Source: Oleispira sp036960605 (GTDB lineage: Bacteria > Pseudomonadota > Gammaproteobacteria > Pseudomonadales > Oceanobacteraceae). From it: a DNA stretch of 64,000 nt. Positions within the stretch are counted from its first letter, which is position 1. Every line of letters begins with the position of its first letter. Both the position numbers and the translations under genes were made by a program. Location of the stretch: the NCBI GenBank assembly GCA_036960605.1, contig JBALXI010000002.1, forward strand, positions 1 to 64,000. The letters are read 5' to 3'. The notes under the pieces were generated by a model. It saw nothing but the letters and a program-made list of their open reading frames with translations. It had not been told where the DNA came from and did no database searches. This document shows, piece after piece, positions 26,640 through 36,125 of the stretch.

Positions 26640-26763
26640 CCTCTCTACGACTAATGCCTTGTTTTTAAATTATTTTTGAAATTGTAATTTAATGAAATAG
26701 CATGTGATAAATGGCACCGATAGCATGTTATTTGGTTAATAGTAGAAATCTTGCTACGACAAA

Positions 26764-26792
26764 GGACTTATATTTTAAGTCCACTTTTCTCC
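26764..26792 (+). terminator. Possible intrinsic terminator after the MOSC gene
   Basis: GGACTTA (26764-26770) pairs perfectly with TAAGTCC (26776-26782), followed by ACTTTTCT. The stem is short and AT-rich, so efficiency is uncertain. Confidence 0.45.
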
Positions 26793-26822
26793 ATTTGAAC
26801 AATCGATTTTTGACTTGGGTTT

Positions 26823-26851
26823 TTGACAGCTAATAAAAGAATTATTAGAAT
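26823..26851 (+). promoter_or_regulatory. Near-consensus sigma70 promoter
   Basis: A perfect -35 box TTGACA (26823-26828), exactly 17 bp of spacer, and TAGAAT (26846-26851). It lies ~75 bp before the lipoprotein start at 26927, giving a leader of roughly 70 nt. It is one of the clearest promoters in the window. Confidence 0.75.
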
Positions 26852-26926
26852 TCGCGCGCTGACTTTGAGAGGCTACCTCATGGATTTCAATCAAGTCACA
26901 AACTCTTTAACCCAAGGAAGGTTTCT

Positions 26927-29251
26927 ATGTTATTTAAACTCATAAGGTTCAGTCTCGTTGCTATTATAATGATGGCGCTATCAGGTTGTTTCGGCGACGA
27001 TCGAAGTTCATCCGAAGCTGTAGAGCAAAAGGCTCCAGCTCCTGAAGTGCCAGTTATTCCAGATCCAGAAGAGTTACCAGTCGTAACTTATTCTGTAGAG
27101 CTAGATGCCCCCAATTCTGTAACGCAAAATACAGTATTCAGCATGACGGCTGCTGCCAAAGGGAATGAAGGCGCTGTCAGCTACCAATGGTCATTAAATA
27201 ATGGCGTTATTTCTGCAGATGCAGTTCATCACACCATGCTTCCAGCTTTGGGCGACTACACCTTAACGGTTGTAGCAACCGATGAAAAAGGCAATGAAGA
27301 TACGCAGAGCCAAACGGTTTCTGTTATTGCACAAGCCTCTATTAACCCTGACTTCTCATTTTCCATAAACGTATCTGATAAAGCTGGGTACGCTTTAGTT
27401 GAAGCTCCCGTTACGATTAACGGCAAAACGGTTATTACGGATCCATATGGTCTTGCACAGTTTGACGGAATTTCTCAAACGTCGCTTATGTTAGTGAGCG
27501 CGAGCAAAGCGGGTTATTTGACTCAAACTTATCAATACAGCTTTGATGCCTCGCAAGAAAGTGCAGTGGCAAATTTAACCCTACAAAATATTAATCCTGT
27601 AAATCATACGGTTGATAGCACTGAAGCGGTTGATATTACTGAAACAGAGCTGCATACAAAATTGATGTTAGCGGCGAATAGCTTTGTTGATGCACAAGGT
27701 AATGCGGTAACCGGAGAAGTCGACATTACGATTACGCCGATTGATATCCGTGCTGTTGATACTGCGTTCTTAGGTGGCGGTCAAGCGCTAACCGATTCGG
27801 GTGAAGCGGTGGCATTAATATCTACAGGTATGGCTGATTATCAGTTCTCTCAAAATGGTGCTGCCGTTTCTCTAGCAGAAGGTGCAAGTGCAACTATCGA
27901 AATGGATCTTGCGGTTTCTACCGGTGATGACGGTCGAGTTTTTGTTGAAGGTGATACGATTGAAATGTGGTGGTTCGATTCTGCTACCGGTTTTTGGATT
28001 GAAGATGGCGTGGGTACTGTTCAATTATCAGCGACTAGCGAAACGGGTTTGAAACTTGTCGCAACTGTAAATCACTTTACTACTTGGAACTGGGATTATT
28101 ATAAGCAAGACGATCGCTCAAGCATTACCTTCAACTGCCTTAAAGATGGTCAGCCTTTATTAACCAATGAAATCTGCCAAATTACAGCGTCTAGTACGTC
28201 GATTAATCGTCAGTTTGTGGCGAGTAGCGAAGGTGTTACTGTAATCAATACAGCGCCTAACGTGACTTATGCTGTGACTGCTAATTCAACAGCGGGAAGT
28301 TCTTTATGGTCAGGTACTGCAACGATCACGACAATGTCTGGCAGCAATAATGTTTCGGTTGATATGATGTCGGTGCCTGCTAAAACTGGCTATATCCAGT
28401 GTCGAGTTATTAATAACGTAGTGACCAGTATTGTGCCATGTCAGAGTCTTATTACTGCTGATTCAATTGGCAATCAAAATATTGATACTGCAGAATTAAA
28501 TAATTATCGAGCCAGTTTCCTTTATGTAAAAGGTGACGTATTAAATATTTCGGCAACGATCGATAGTGGGCTTAACCGAGTGAAGCTTATTGATACCAGC
28601 AGCATAAACGGTACATTAGATGTTGAATTGATTTTTGATATTAAGTATGGCTCGTTGCAATGTTCGGCCACGCTAAGCGGTGCTGACATGCAGTATTTTC
28701 CTTGTGAGGCGTTAGTGACAGATTCAGAGGAATCATCCTTCCCTATTTGGACTGAAGATTTTTCAGGAACTCCTCCAAAGGCAAACTTCACTTATTCTAA
28801 CAATACACAACAGCTGACGATTGATGTGGCTTCAATTTTTGATGACGCGCGCTTACGTCAAAACAGTCGTCGTTCATATATTTCAGGTCAAGCGACACGA
28901 ATAGAAATTGATCTAGCGACTGAGTCAGCCGCTGCCTATGTTATGTACGATGCAAATCCTGACGACCTATACACCTTCAGATGTATCGATGATATGGGTA
29001 TGGATATTAATTGTGATATTAGGTGGTACAGCCCAATGGAATCAATCATCTTTTCAGGCAATATTGATGAATTATCGGGACCTGAAATTTTACCAACATG
29101 GATGAATGGCAGAGTATCTATCAAGCAGCCTTTTGATGGGTGGGGTAATGCAAGGCATGGCGATCAATCTTTGTACACAGAAAATTATATGATTGATGCC
29201 ATGAATAAGATTATTACCTTTAGCTTAACTTTAGGCGAAGTACCTAGGTAA
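26927..29251 (+). CDS. Large lipoprotein with PKD/Ig-like and cysteine-paired repeats
   Basis: A 774-residue surface or periplasmic lipoprotein. Its signal is LFKLIRFSLVAIIMMALSGC, with the lipid cysteine at 21 followed by Phe, Gly and Asp. An acidic Pro-rich linker leads to a PKD-like domain (~55-130, GAVSYQWSLNNG…YTLTVVATDEKGN), then a carboxypeptidase-regulatory-like domain (~145-220) and a region ending NHFTTWNWDYY. The C-terminal third holds several modules, each with two cysteines 13-18 residues apart (CRVINNVVTSIVPC, CSATLSGADMQYFPC, CIDDMGMDINC). CCAAGGAAGG precedes ATG 26927. Function is unknown; adhesion or polysaccharide contact is plausible. It is flanked by a strong promoter and terminator, so it is monocistronic. 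Confidence 0.8.
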   Translation: MLFKLIRFSLVAIIMMALSGCFGDDRSSSEAVEQKAPAPEVPVIPDPEELPVVTYSVELDAPNSVTQNTVFSMTAAAKGNEGAVSYQWSLNNGVISADAVHHTMLPALGDYTLTVVATDEKGNEDTQSQTVSVIAQASINPDFSFSINVSDKAGYALVEAPVTINGKTVITDPYGLAQFDGISQTSLMLVSASKAGYLTQTYQYSFDASQESAVANLTLQNINPVNHTVDSTEAVDITETELHTKLMLAANSFVDAQGNAVTGEVDITITPIDIRAVDTAFLGGGQALTDSGEAVALISTGMADYQFSQNGAAVSLAEGASATIEMDLAVSTGDDGRVFVEGDTIEMWWFDSATGFWIEDGVGTVQLSATSETGLKLVATVNHFTTWNWDYYKQDDRSSITFNCLKDGQPLLTNEICQITASSTSINRQFVASSEGVTVINTAPNVTYAVTANSTAGSSLWSGTATITTMSGSNNVSVDMMSVPAKTGYIQCRVINNVVTSIVPCQSLITADSIGNQNIDTAELNNYRASFLYVKGDVLNISATIDSGLNRVKLIDTSSINGTLDVELIFDIKYGSLQCSATLSGADMQYFPCEALVTDSEESSFPIWTEDFSGTPPKANFTYSNNTQQLTIDVASIFDDARLRQNSRRSYISGQATRIEIDLATESAAAYVMYDANPDDLYTFRCIDDMGMDINCDIRWYSPMESIIFSGNIDELSGPEILPTWMNGRVSIKQPFDGWGNARHGDQSLYTENYMIDAMNKIITFSLTLGEVPR

Positions 29252-29266
29252 CTCAGCCGCGCAATA

Positions 29267-29304
29267 GACAAAGGCTCATTAACTTTCAGCCTTTGTCTTT
29301 TCTC
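29267..29304 (+). terminator. Strong intrinsic terminator
   Basis: GACAAAGGCT (29267-29276) pairs perfectly with AGCCTTTGTC (29288-29297) and is followed by TTTTCTCT. Confidence 0.8.
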
Positions 29305-29367
29305 TCCCCCTCGTTTAACCATTACGTTATAGTATCGTCATAATTTCTAACTAGTTAGACGTACGAT

Positions 29368-30207
29368 ATGCTCAGTTACTATCTTCATACAGACAATGCC
29401 AAACTGGCACTGGCTGCCATCGCCAAGGGACTTACCAGCGTCCGCCTCTCTATCGACCTGAATATTTCAGAGCAAGACTTTACCGTCAATGCTGAGGGTC
29501 TGATACTCGACGAAGACAATCTACTCTCCCTCGCGGACCTCAAAAAGATCGTTAAGAAGACAGGCCGCATCTATCTCTGCAGCGACGGTGATATGGATCC
29601 GCTGGAAGACCGCAGCGTTGGCTATTACAAGCTAGCGCCTACGTCGGGCGCACCGCTGCTAGAAATTAGTGGCGTTAAGATGCATATTTCGAAGGGTACA
29701 GATCCTTATAAGAGTGCTTCTGAGATGGCTCTGCAGGCGGTAAGCAGTGGTGATAAGGTGCTGGATTGCTGTAGCGGACTGGGTTATGCGGCGATTGCAG
29801 CGCACCGCTTGGGCGCCAGTGAAGTGCTGACGATTGAACTGAGCCCTGAGGTGATGGGCTTACGTGCACAGAACCCTTGGTCTAAAGACCTAGGTAATGA
29901 AGGTATTGTGCAGAAACAAGGCAGTAGCTATGAGTTGATACAAACCATGGCGGCAACCTCTTTTGATGCGGTGGTGCATGATCCACCCCGTTTCTCTTTG
30001 GCAGGTGAACTGTATAGCGAAGAGTTTTATCGCGAGATCTATCGCGTATTACGCAAGGGTGGAAAGCTGTTTCATTACACCGGTAATCCGCATGTGATAA
30101 AGACTGGCAGTAGTTTTGTTGATGGTGTTATTCGTCGGCTGAAAGCCGCGGGTTTTAAAAATGTGAAGAAGGTTGAACATTTGATGGGTGTGAGTGCGCA
30201 GAAATAG
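29368..30207 (+). CDS. Predicted methyltransferase (COG2521-like)
   Basis: A 279-residue protein. The C-terminal half is a Rossmann methyltransferase: motif I VLDCCSGLGYAAIAAHRLG (~128-146), VLTIELSPEV, and the catalytic-loop-like VHDPPRFSL (~200), then YRVLRKGGKLFHYTG. The N-terminal ~110 residues form a separate small domain. The DPPR loop resembles RNA/DNA amino-methyltransferases (D/N-P-P-Y/F), but the family has mostly been described in archaea and its substrate is unclear. It ends 3 bp before creB, so the gene may be in the same transcript. It starts with ATG 29368 and a weak ribosome site. Confidence 0.78.
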   Translation: MLSYYLHTDNAKLALAAIAKGLTSVRLSIDLNISEQDFTVNAEGLILDEDNLLSLADLKKIVKKTGRIYLCSDGDMDPLEDRSVGYYKLAPTSGAPLLEISGVKMHISKGTDPYKSASEMALQAVSSGDKVLDCCSGLGYAAIAAHRLGASEVLTIELSPEVMGLRAQNPWSKDLGNEGIVQKQGSSYELIQTMAATSFDAVVHDPPRFSLAGELYSEEFYREIYRVLRKGGKLFHYTGNPHVIKTGSSFVDGVIRRLKAAGFKNVKKVEHLMGVSAQK

Positions 30208-30210
30208 CCT

Positions 30211-30894
30211 ATGAAGCCTAATGCCCGTGTATTGCTCGTTGAAGACGAAGCCAGTATTGCTGATAACATTAAGTATGCTTTAAACGCTGCTAGCTTCGAA
30301 GTGTTGTGGGCTGCTAGCGGTATGGAAGCGCTGGCACTGTTTAAAGAGCAGGCTATTGATTTGGTGATTTTGGATATTGGCCTGCCCGATATCGATGGCT
30401 TTGAAGTGTGTCGACAAATACGAGAAATCTCTCAGGTGCCATTATTATTTTTAACCGCTCGTTCCGATGAAATTGATCGGGTGGTCGGCTTGGAAATGGG
30501 GGCTGACGATTACATCTGCAAGCCTTTTAGTCCGCGCGAATTAGTCGCGCGAGTAAAAACTAACTTGCGCCGTTATCAGGTTCCTCCTGCTTTATCAGCG
30601 CAAGACGAAAAACTGGTATTGAATGATGAATACCGCACGGTGCATTTTTGCGGACAGTTATTGGATATTACCCGTTACGAATTTGGTATTTTACAGGTTA
30701 TGCATAAACACCCTAAGCGTGTTTATTCTCGTGAAACCTTGTTAGAAAAAGTTTGGCATGAACCAGATAGCAGTATGGATCGTGTGGTCGATACTCATAT
30801 AAAAACACTGCGTGCCAAATTGAAAGAGATCGATGAACATGCAGAAGTGATTAAAACTCACCGTGGTATTGGTTACAGTTTGGAAATTTCTTAA
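30211..30894 (+). CDS. creB: CreB response regulator (OmpR family)
   Basis: A 227-residue regulator. The receiver domain has the acidic pair E11/D12, phospho-acceptor Asp55 (LVILDIGLPD), Thr at FLTAR and Lys in YICKPFSPRELVARV. The C-terminal winged helix (~130-227) includes LDITRYEFGILQVM and DSSMDRVVDTHIKTLRAKLKEI. Identity as CreB rests on the order creB-creC-creD. In Enterobacteria and Aeromonas CreB/BlrA activates cre-tag genes, notably creD and beta-lactamase genes. It overlaps creC by 1 bp. Confidence 0.92.
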   Translation: MKPNARVLLVEDEASIADNIKYALNAASFEVLWAASGMEALALFKEQAIDLVILDIGLPDIDGFEVCRQIREISQVPLLFLTARSDEIDRVVGLEMGADDYICKPFSPRELVARVKTNLRRYQVPPALSAQDEKLVLNDEYRTVHFCGQLLDITRYEFGILQVMHKHPKRVYSRETLLEKVWHEPDSSMDRVVDTHIKTLRAKLKEIDEHAEVIKTHRGIGYSLEIS

Positions 30895-32393
30895 TGGCGT
30901 CTATCAATTTAAGCTTACGGGTATTCCTGGTGTATTTCGCCTTAATCGGCATGGCAGCCTATTGGGGATTTAGTGTTGTCTCGTCTCAGGTGAAGCCGAC
31001 CATTCGCCAGACGACGGAAGAAACCTTGGTCGAGATGAGTAATATACTGGCGGAGTTTGCGTTGCCTGTTGTGCTTGATTCTAAGCTGGAGAAATCTGAG
31101 CAAGCAGCTTCATTCTCTAAGCATGTCGATAACTTTCTTAAGCGCCATTACAACGCCACTATCTTTGGTGTGAAAAAAGAAGATGCGAGTATTCGTATCT
31201 ACATGACCGATGCAGAAGGCATCGTCATTTATGATTCATCGAGTCTAGCGCTAGGCGAGGATTATTCACAATGGAACGATGTCTACCTGACGTTACAAGG
31301 AAAATACGGTGCTCGCAGTAGCCAAAGTATTCTAGGTGATGAAAGTTCTTCAATTATGCATGTTGCTGCGCCGGTGATACATCAAGGTGCGATCATTGGC
31401 GTATTGACCGTGGCCAAGAGCAATAAATCGTTACGACCGTTTTTTGCATTGATTAATAGTAAGCTTAAGTATTGGGGCGGCTTATTCCTAATATTGTCGC
31501 TATTAACCGGGGCGATACTTTCTTATTGGCTAACCGGTTCGATTCGAAAGTTAGTTATCTATGCCAAGCAGTTAACCAAAGGGCAGGACGTTGAGCCGCC
31601 TAAATTGGGCGAGTCGGAATTGGCTTCGCTGGCCAGCGCAATGAAAACGATGCGCGAACAATTATCGGGTAAAGAATATGTAGAAGAATATCTACTCACT
31701 ATGACCCATGAAATGAAAAGTCCACTCTCTGCGATTATGGGCGCCGCCGAACTCATTGATCCTTCGATGCCGGATAAAGATCTAGAACACTTCAGCGCCA
31801 ATATATTATTAGAAAGTCAGCGCTTGAATGGTTTTATTCAGCGCATGCTGGAAGTGGCTCGGGTCGAAAATTTATCGCATCTAGAAAAAACTCAGCCGGT
31901 TGACCTCAACAGCTTAATCACAACAGTGGTGGCGCAAAAGCAAATAGAAGCCGATAACAAAAACCTCATTTTATCCTTTAGTTGTGAGAGTGAAGGTGAG
32001 AGTGAAGGGGAAAGTGAAGCGGAGAGTGACGTCTGTATCGCAGGCAACGAATTCATGTTGCAACAAGTCGTGGATAACCTGATTGGCAATGCGTTGGAGT
32101 TTTCTCCTCCACAAGGGCGAGTGAATATTATATGCCGCGCACAAGCGGATGTGGTCACCATTGAAGTGACTGATGAAGGTGCCGGCATTCCTGATTATGC
32201 GCTAATCCGCGTCTTCGAACGCTTCTATTCTCTACCTCGGCCTTTAAGTGGTAAGCGCAGCTCTGGCCTTGGATTGACTTTTTCTAAGCGCGCTATCGAA
32301 TTGCATGGCGGTACTATCTGTCTGGAAAATTTAGCAATCGATGATCTCCAACCAACTGGCGTTCGGGTGATGATTACTCTACCGAAAAGATAA
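30894..32393 (+). CDS. creC: CreC sensor histidine kinase
   Basis: A 499-residue inner-membrane kinase. There is TM1 at ~7-25, a periplasmic PAS-like sensor (~26-180), TM2 at ~190-210, a HAMP-like linker, the H-box TMTHEMKSPLSAIMGAAEL (~262-280), and ATPase boxes DNLIGNALEFS, DEGAGIPD and SSGLGLTFSK. An acidic Glu-Ser/Gly repeat (SEGESEGESEAESD) is inserted in front of the ATPase domain, encoded by 12-bp tandem repeats. It phosphorylates CreB. The periplasmic signal is not settled for the family; envelope stress or fermentation state have been proposed. Confidence 0.92.
   Translation: MASINLSLRVFLVYFALIGMAAYWGFSVVSSQVKPTIRQTTEETLVEMSNILAEFALPVVLDSKLEKSEQAASFSKHVDNFLKRHYNATIFGVKKEDASIRIYMTDAEGIVIYDSSSLALGEDYSQWNDVYLTLQGKYGARSSQSILGDESSSIMHVAAPVIHQGAIIGVLTVAKSNKSLRPFFALINSKLKYWGGLFLILSLLTGAILSYWLTGSIRKLVIYAKQLTKGQDVEPPKLGESELASLASAMKTMREQLSGKEYVEEYLLTMTHEMKSPLSAIMGAAELIDPSMPDKDLEHFSANILLESQRLNGFIQRMLEVARVENLSHLEKTQPVDLNSLITTVVAQKQIEADNKNLILSFSCESEGESEGESEAESDVCIAGNEFMLQQVVDNLIGNALEFSPPQGRVNIICRAQADVVTIEVTDEGAGIPDYALIRVFERFYSLPRPLSGKRSSGLGLTFSKRAIELHGGTICLENLAIDDLQPTGVRVMITLPKR
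31986..32030 (+). repeat. 12-bp tandem repeat inside creC
   Basis: Three full units and one partial unit of GAGAGTGAAGGT-like sequence begin at 31986, 31998, 32010 and 32022. They encode repeated Glu-Ser-Glu-Gly. The unit length keeps frame, so copy number can vary without breaking the kinase. Confidence 0.85.
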
Positions 32394-32423
32394 AGAATTT
32401 TAATTTATTTAGCCCACCACACA

Positions 32424-32439
32424 TTCAGCACATTTTCAG
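32424..32439 (+). promoter_or_regulatory. Variant cre-tag (CreB-binding direct repeat) before creD
   Basis: TTCAG at 32424-32428 and TTCAG at 32435-32439 are separated by exactly six bases. This matches the known cre-tag TTCAC-N6-TTCAC with the last base changed to G in both halves. It lies 51 bp before creD, as expected of the creD promoter. Confidence 0.65.
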
Positions 32440-32489
32440 AACACATTCGCCGGTTATTGTGAGCCTACTACTTATTCTGGAGGCTCAAC

Positions 32490-33896
32490 ATGAACAAAAC
32501 ACTATTAATAAAAACGGCGGTGATCGCAGTTATTGCCATCATCTTATTGCTGGTACTAGAGAGTGTATCGGGCACGATTTGGGAGCGTAAGAGCTTCCAA
32601 AGTGTCGCTAAAAGCTCTGTGGCCAAAAGTTGGACTGGTGCGCAAAATGTCTTTGGTCCCATTATAGTCGTGCCTTATACCATTAAGTGGAAGAGGGATG
32701 AGTGGTCGGATGACGGTAAGCGTAAAATCGTACGTCATAAAATACGCGAGGGTAAAAAATACCTATTAGCGACAACGACTCAAATGCAGGCCAGTATTGC
32801 GACTGACATTCGTTATCAGGGTATTTATCAATTCCCCGTTTACTCTACCGACTTGAAAATAAACGGTCACTTTTCTGCTGAAAGTATTGCTGAACAAATT
32901 CATCTGAACCTGCCTAGCCAGAATGCAAAAATCAGTTATGCTCAGCCTTACTTTACGCTAGCGGTAAGTGATGCTCGTGGCATCAATAGTGTGCCGATAC
33001 TGGATTTGAATGGCAAAGAATACGCTTTTAAAGCCGGTAGCCAGTTATCTTTTATGGACAATGGCATTCATGCCCCTTTGCCAAAAGATTTCATTCAATC
33101 GATTAAAAAACAAAAAGATTTCCCATTTTCGCTAAACCTAAGCTTACGCGGTATGGATGAAATTAAGTTTTACCCATCTGCCTTAAACTACCAATTATCT
33201 TTAAATTCTCCTTGGCAGCATCCGAAGTTCTCTGGTGACTTTTTACCATTATCGAGAACGATTAGTGATCAAGGTTTTGATGCCCAGTGGGAAGTGAGTT
33301 CATTTGCCAGCAACATGGAAGAAAAAATAGCGCTGTGTGAAGTGAATAAATGTGAAGAAGTGCTTAAAGGTAACTTTGGCGTTGAGTTTATTGAGCCGGT
33401 GAATGTGTACTTGCAGTCTGAACGCTCGTTGAAATACGGCTTCCTTTTCATCGTCTTAATCTTTGTTGCGTTCTTTCTCTTTGAGGTTCTTAAAAAGCTG
33501 CCAATCCATCCTATTCAATACGGACTCGTTGGTTTAGCCATCGCTCTGTTTTATTTACTGTTACTGTCGCTGTCTGAACATTTGAATTTCTTACTGTCGT
33601 ATTTTATCGCCGCCTTAGGCAGTGTGACCTTGATTAGCTTCTATCTGGTGAATGTCTTGAGGAATGCTAAAACGGCGGGGCTGTTTGCAGGTTTGTTAAC
33701 CCTGCTCTATTTTACGCTTTATATTATTGTCAGCGCCGAAGACTTTGCCTTACTGATGGGCTCGACTCTGGTCTTCATCGTATTAGCGGTGGTGATGATG
33801 ACAACGCGTAATATCGACTGGTATAAAGTGGAGGGCGGTTTAAAGGACAGTGCCGTTAAAAATGAGTCTTTGCCTAATCGAATATCTGAACCATAA
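32490..33896 (+). CDS. creD: CreD inner-membrane protein
   Basis: A 468-residue CreD family protein. There is an N-terminal helix (~8-24, AVIAVIAIILLLVLES), a long periplasmic domain (~25-310) containing TGAQNVFGPIIVVPY and FDAQWEVSSFA, and a C-terminal bundle of about five to six helices beginning LKYGFLFIVLIFVAFFLFEVLKKLPIHPIQYGLVGLA, the family hallmark. A good ribosome site (CTGGAGG) precedes ATG 32490. CreD is the most strongly CreB-induced gene where studied and helps the envelope tolerate colicin or beta-lactam stress. It is expected to be induced through the site at 32424. Confidence 0.93.
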   Translation: MNKTLLIKTAVIAVIAIILLLVLESVSGTIWERKSFQSVAKSSVAKSWTGAQNVFGPIIVVPYTIKWKRDEWSDDGKRKIVRHKIREGKKYLLATTTQMQASIATDIRYQGIYQFPVYSTDLKINGHFSAESIAEQIHLNLPSQNAKISYAQPYFTLAVSDARGINSVPILDLNGKEYAFKAGSQLSFMDNGIHAPLPKDFIQSIKKQKDFPFSLNLSLRGMDEIKFYPSALNYQLSLNSPWQHPKFSGDFLPLSRTISDQGFDAQWEVSSFASNMEEKIALCEVNKCEEVLKGNFGVEFIEPVNVYLQSERSLKYGFLFIVLIFVAFFLFEVLKKLPIHPIQYGLVGLAIALFYLLLLSLSEHLNFLLSYFIAALGSVTLISFYLVNVLRNAKTAGLFAGLLTLLYFTLYIIVSAEDFALLMGSTLVFIVLAVVMMTTRNIDWYKVEGGLKDSAVKNESLPNRISEP

Positions 33897-33933
33897 TTAT
33901 GTATACACATATTTTTGATGACTAGGATGATGA

Positions 33934-36108
33934 GTGATTAAGTCTACGCCCCCTATCAATGACTCAAAAAGCGATAATGAAGCTCGTCTTGAATTGATCA
34001 TCAATGCGACGGGGGTAGGTATATGGGATTGGCAAGTACAGAGCGGAGAATTAACCTTTAACCAGAGCTGGGCTGCGATGATTGGCTATTCGGTTGCCGA
34101 GCTACAGCCGCTGACGTTTGATACTTGGGCCAATAACGTCCACCCCGAAGACTTACAGAATGCGCAAGAGCAGCTGAGGAAGCATTGGTATGGTGAGCTC
34201 GAGCTTTATGAAGTAGAAATTCGGATGCGACATAAAAGAGGGCATTATGTCTGGATTTTGGCGTCAGGTAAGGTCGTAGAATGGGAAGAAGGCGGTAAAC
34301 CCAAGCGGATGATTGGTACTCATTTAGACATTACTGAGCGCAAAGAGCGGGAACATGAGCGAAAAGTTGCCAACCTCTTATTACAGGAGTCGCAAAAGGT
34401 CGCCAAAGTGGGTGGCTGGGAATTAAACCTAGAGACAGGCCTACTTTATTGGACTGCTGAAACCTATCGCATTCATGAAGTCACTCCAGAGGATTTTGAT
34501 CCAGTGGTAGATGCTGGGGTTGATTATTTTCTACCTGATTCTCGCGAAAAAATATCTCATGCCTTAGATCAGGCCATTAATCATGGAGTAGGTTACGACT
34601 TAGAGTTGGAAACCTTAACCACCAAGGGACGAAAAATAGATGTACGCACCACCTGTAATGTAACCAAGAAAGATGGAAAAGCCATTCGTCTTACCGGTAT
34701 ATTTCAGGATATTAGTGAGCAAAAGGACATCCAGCGTAAGCTTGAGGTGAGTAATCTCAATCTTGAAGAAGCCAATGCTGCTTTGCAGCTATCCGCTCAT
34801 TACGATGCGCTTACTGAACTCCCCAATCGAATTTTACTCTCTGATCGTATGCAGCATGCGATGACCCAATGTACGCGTCGCAATCAATTTGTGGCGATAG
34901 CATTTATTGATCTAGATGGCTTTAAAGTTATAAACGATAGTTATGGGCACAGTGCGGGTGATGAATTCCTAAGAAAAATAGCTGGTGAGTTAAAGCTTTC
35001 ACTTAGGGTAGGCGATACCTTAGCGCGCATTGGCGGTGATGAATTTGTGGCGGTGCTGGATGATCTTAATGAAACGAAAGATAGCCATCCTATATTGACG
35101 CGCTTGCTTGAAGCGGCCACCACAGAGCTGGATATTTATGGCAATCGTCTTAAGGTAACCGCCAGTATTGGTGTAACGTTTTATCCACAATATAATTGCA
35201 GCCCCGACCAGTTATTGCGACAAGCTGATCAGGCTATGTATAAAGCCAAACAGCTGGGTAAAAACTGTTGGCATATTTTTGATCTTGAACAGGATGTAGC
35301 GGTTAAAAATAGACACGAGGAGGTTGAGAGACTGCGCTTGGCATTACAGAATGAAGAATTCGTTCTTTTTTATCAGCCTAAAATCGACTTACGCACGAAT
35401 GACGTTATTGGTATGGAAGCTCTTATTCGTTGGGATCACCCAGATCAAGGCGTTTTACCGCCGGCTGCTTTCTTACCCGCTCTGGAACAGGATTTTTTAA
35501 GCATTGAGCTGGGAGAGTGGGTGATTAAGTCGGCTCTTAAACAGTTGGAGTGTTGGCGTTCGACTCCGATGGAAATGCCAATTAGTGTCAACATCAGCCC
35601 ACTACAATTACAGCACTCAGATTTTGTATTGCGGCTAGAGCAAATGCTGATAGAGTTTCCATTAATTGATCCCAAAAATCTTGAGTTTGAAATACTAGAG
35701 AGTAGCGCACTGCAAGATATCAACCTTGCTTCTGGGGTGATTAGAGAATGTAACCGACAGGGCGTGGCATTTTCAATTGATGATTTTGGTACCGGTTATT
35801 CTTCGTTAACCTATTTAAAACGCTTGCCGGCGGAGTACTTGAAAATTGATCAATCATTTGTCAGAGATATGCTGATTGATGTTGATGATCGCACCATCAT
35901 CCAAGGCATCATTGAACTGGCGAAAGCGTTCAATCTTAAGGTGATTGCAGAGGGTGTGGAAACCCCTGAGCATGGCGAAGAGTTGTTATCGTTAGGCTGC
36001 TTTCTCGCTCAGGGTTACGGTATCGCTAAACCCATGGCCGGTTGTGATTTCCCCATTTGGTTAAAGCGTTGGCAAGACAACCCTCAATTGGTCGATGGTA
36101 CTCTTTAG
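33934..36108 (+). CDS. PAS-PAS-GGDEF-EAL cyclic-di-GMP enzyme
   Basis: A 724-residue cytoplasmic protein: PAS1 (~20-135, GVGIWDWQVQSGELTF, ending with a PAC motif), PAS2 (~155-270, VGGWELNLETGLLYW), a GGDEF domain with intact RIGGDEFVAV and an I-site RVGD exactly five residues ahead, and an EAL domain (~450-710) with MEALIRWDHP, DFGTGYSSLTYLKRLPAEYLKID and VIAEGVET. Both catalytic motifs look intact, so net synthesis or degradation of c-di-GMP cannot be read from sequence. The start is GTG 33934, with AGGATGATGA upstream. There is no membrane segment. It follows creD by 37 bp, but linkage to cre is not established. Confidence 0.93.
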   Translation: MIKSTPPINDSKSDNEARLELIINATGVGIWDWQVQSGELTFNQSWAAMIGYSVAELQPLTFDTWANNVHPEDLQNAQEQLRKHWYGELELYEVEIRMRHKRGHYVWILASGKVVEWEEGGKPKRMIGTHLDITERKEREHERKVANLLLQESQKVAKVGGWELNLETGLLYWTAETYRIHEVTPEDFDPVVDAGVDYFLPDSREKISHALDQAINHGVGYDLELETLTTKGRKIDVRTTCNVTKKDGKAIRLTGIFQDISEQKDIQRKLEVSNLNLEEANAALQLSAHYDALTELPNRILLSDRMQHAMTQCTRRNQFVAIAFIDLDGFKVINDSYGHSAGDEFLRKIAGELKLSLRVGDTLARIGGDEFVAVLDDLNETKDSHPILTRLLEAATTELDIYGNRLKVTASIGVTFYPQYNCSPDQLLRQADQAMYKAKQLGKNCWHIFDLEQDVAVKNRHEEVERLRLALQNEEFVLFYQPKIDLRTNDVIGMEALIRWDHPDQGVLPPAAFLPALEQDFLSIELGEWVIKSALKQLECWRSTPMEMPISVNISPLQLQHSDFVLRLEQMLIEFPLIDPKNLEFEILESSALQDINLASGVIRECNRQGVAFSIDDFGTGYSSLTYLKRLPAEYLKIDQSFVRDMLIDVDDRTIIQGIIELAKAFNLKVIAEGVETPEHGEELLSLGCFLAQGYGIAKPMAGCDFPIWLKRWQDNPQLVDGTL

Positions 36109-36125
36109 AAAAATAGCGTTTAACA

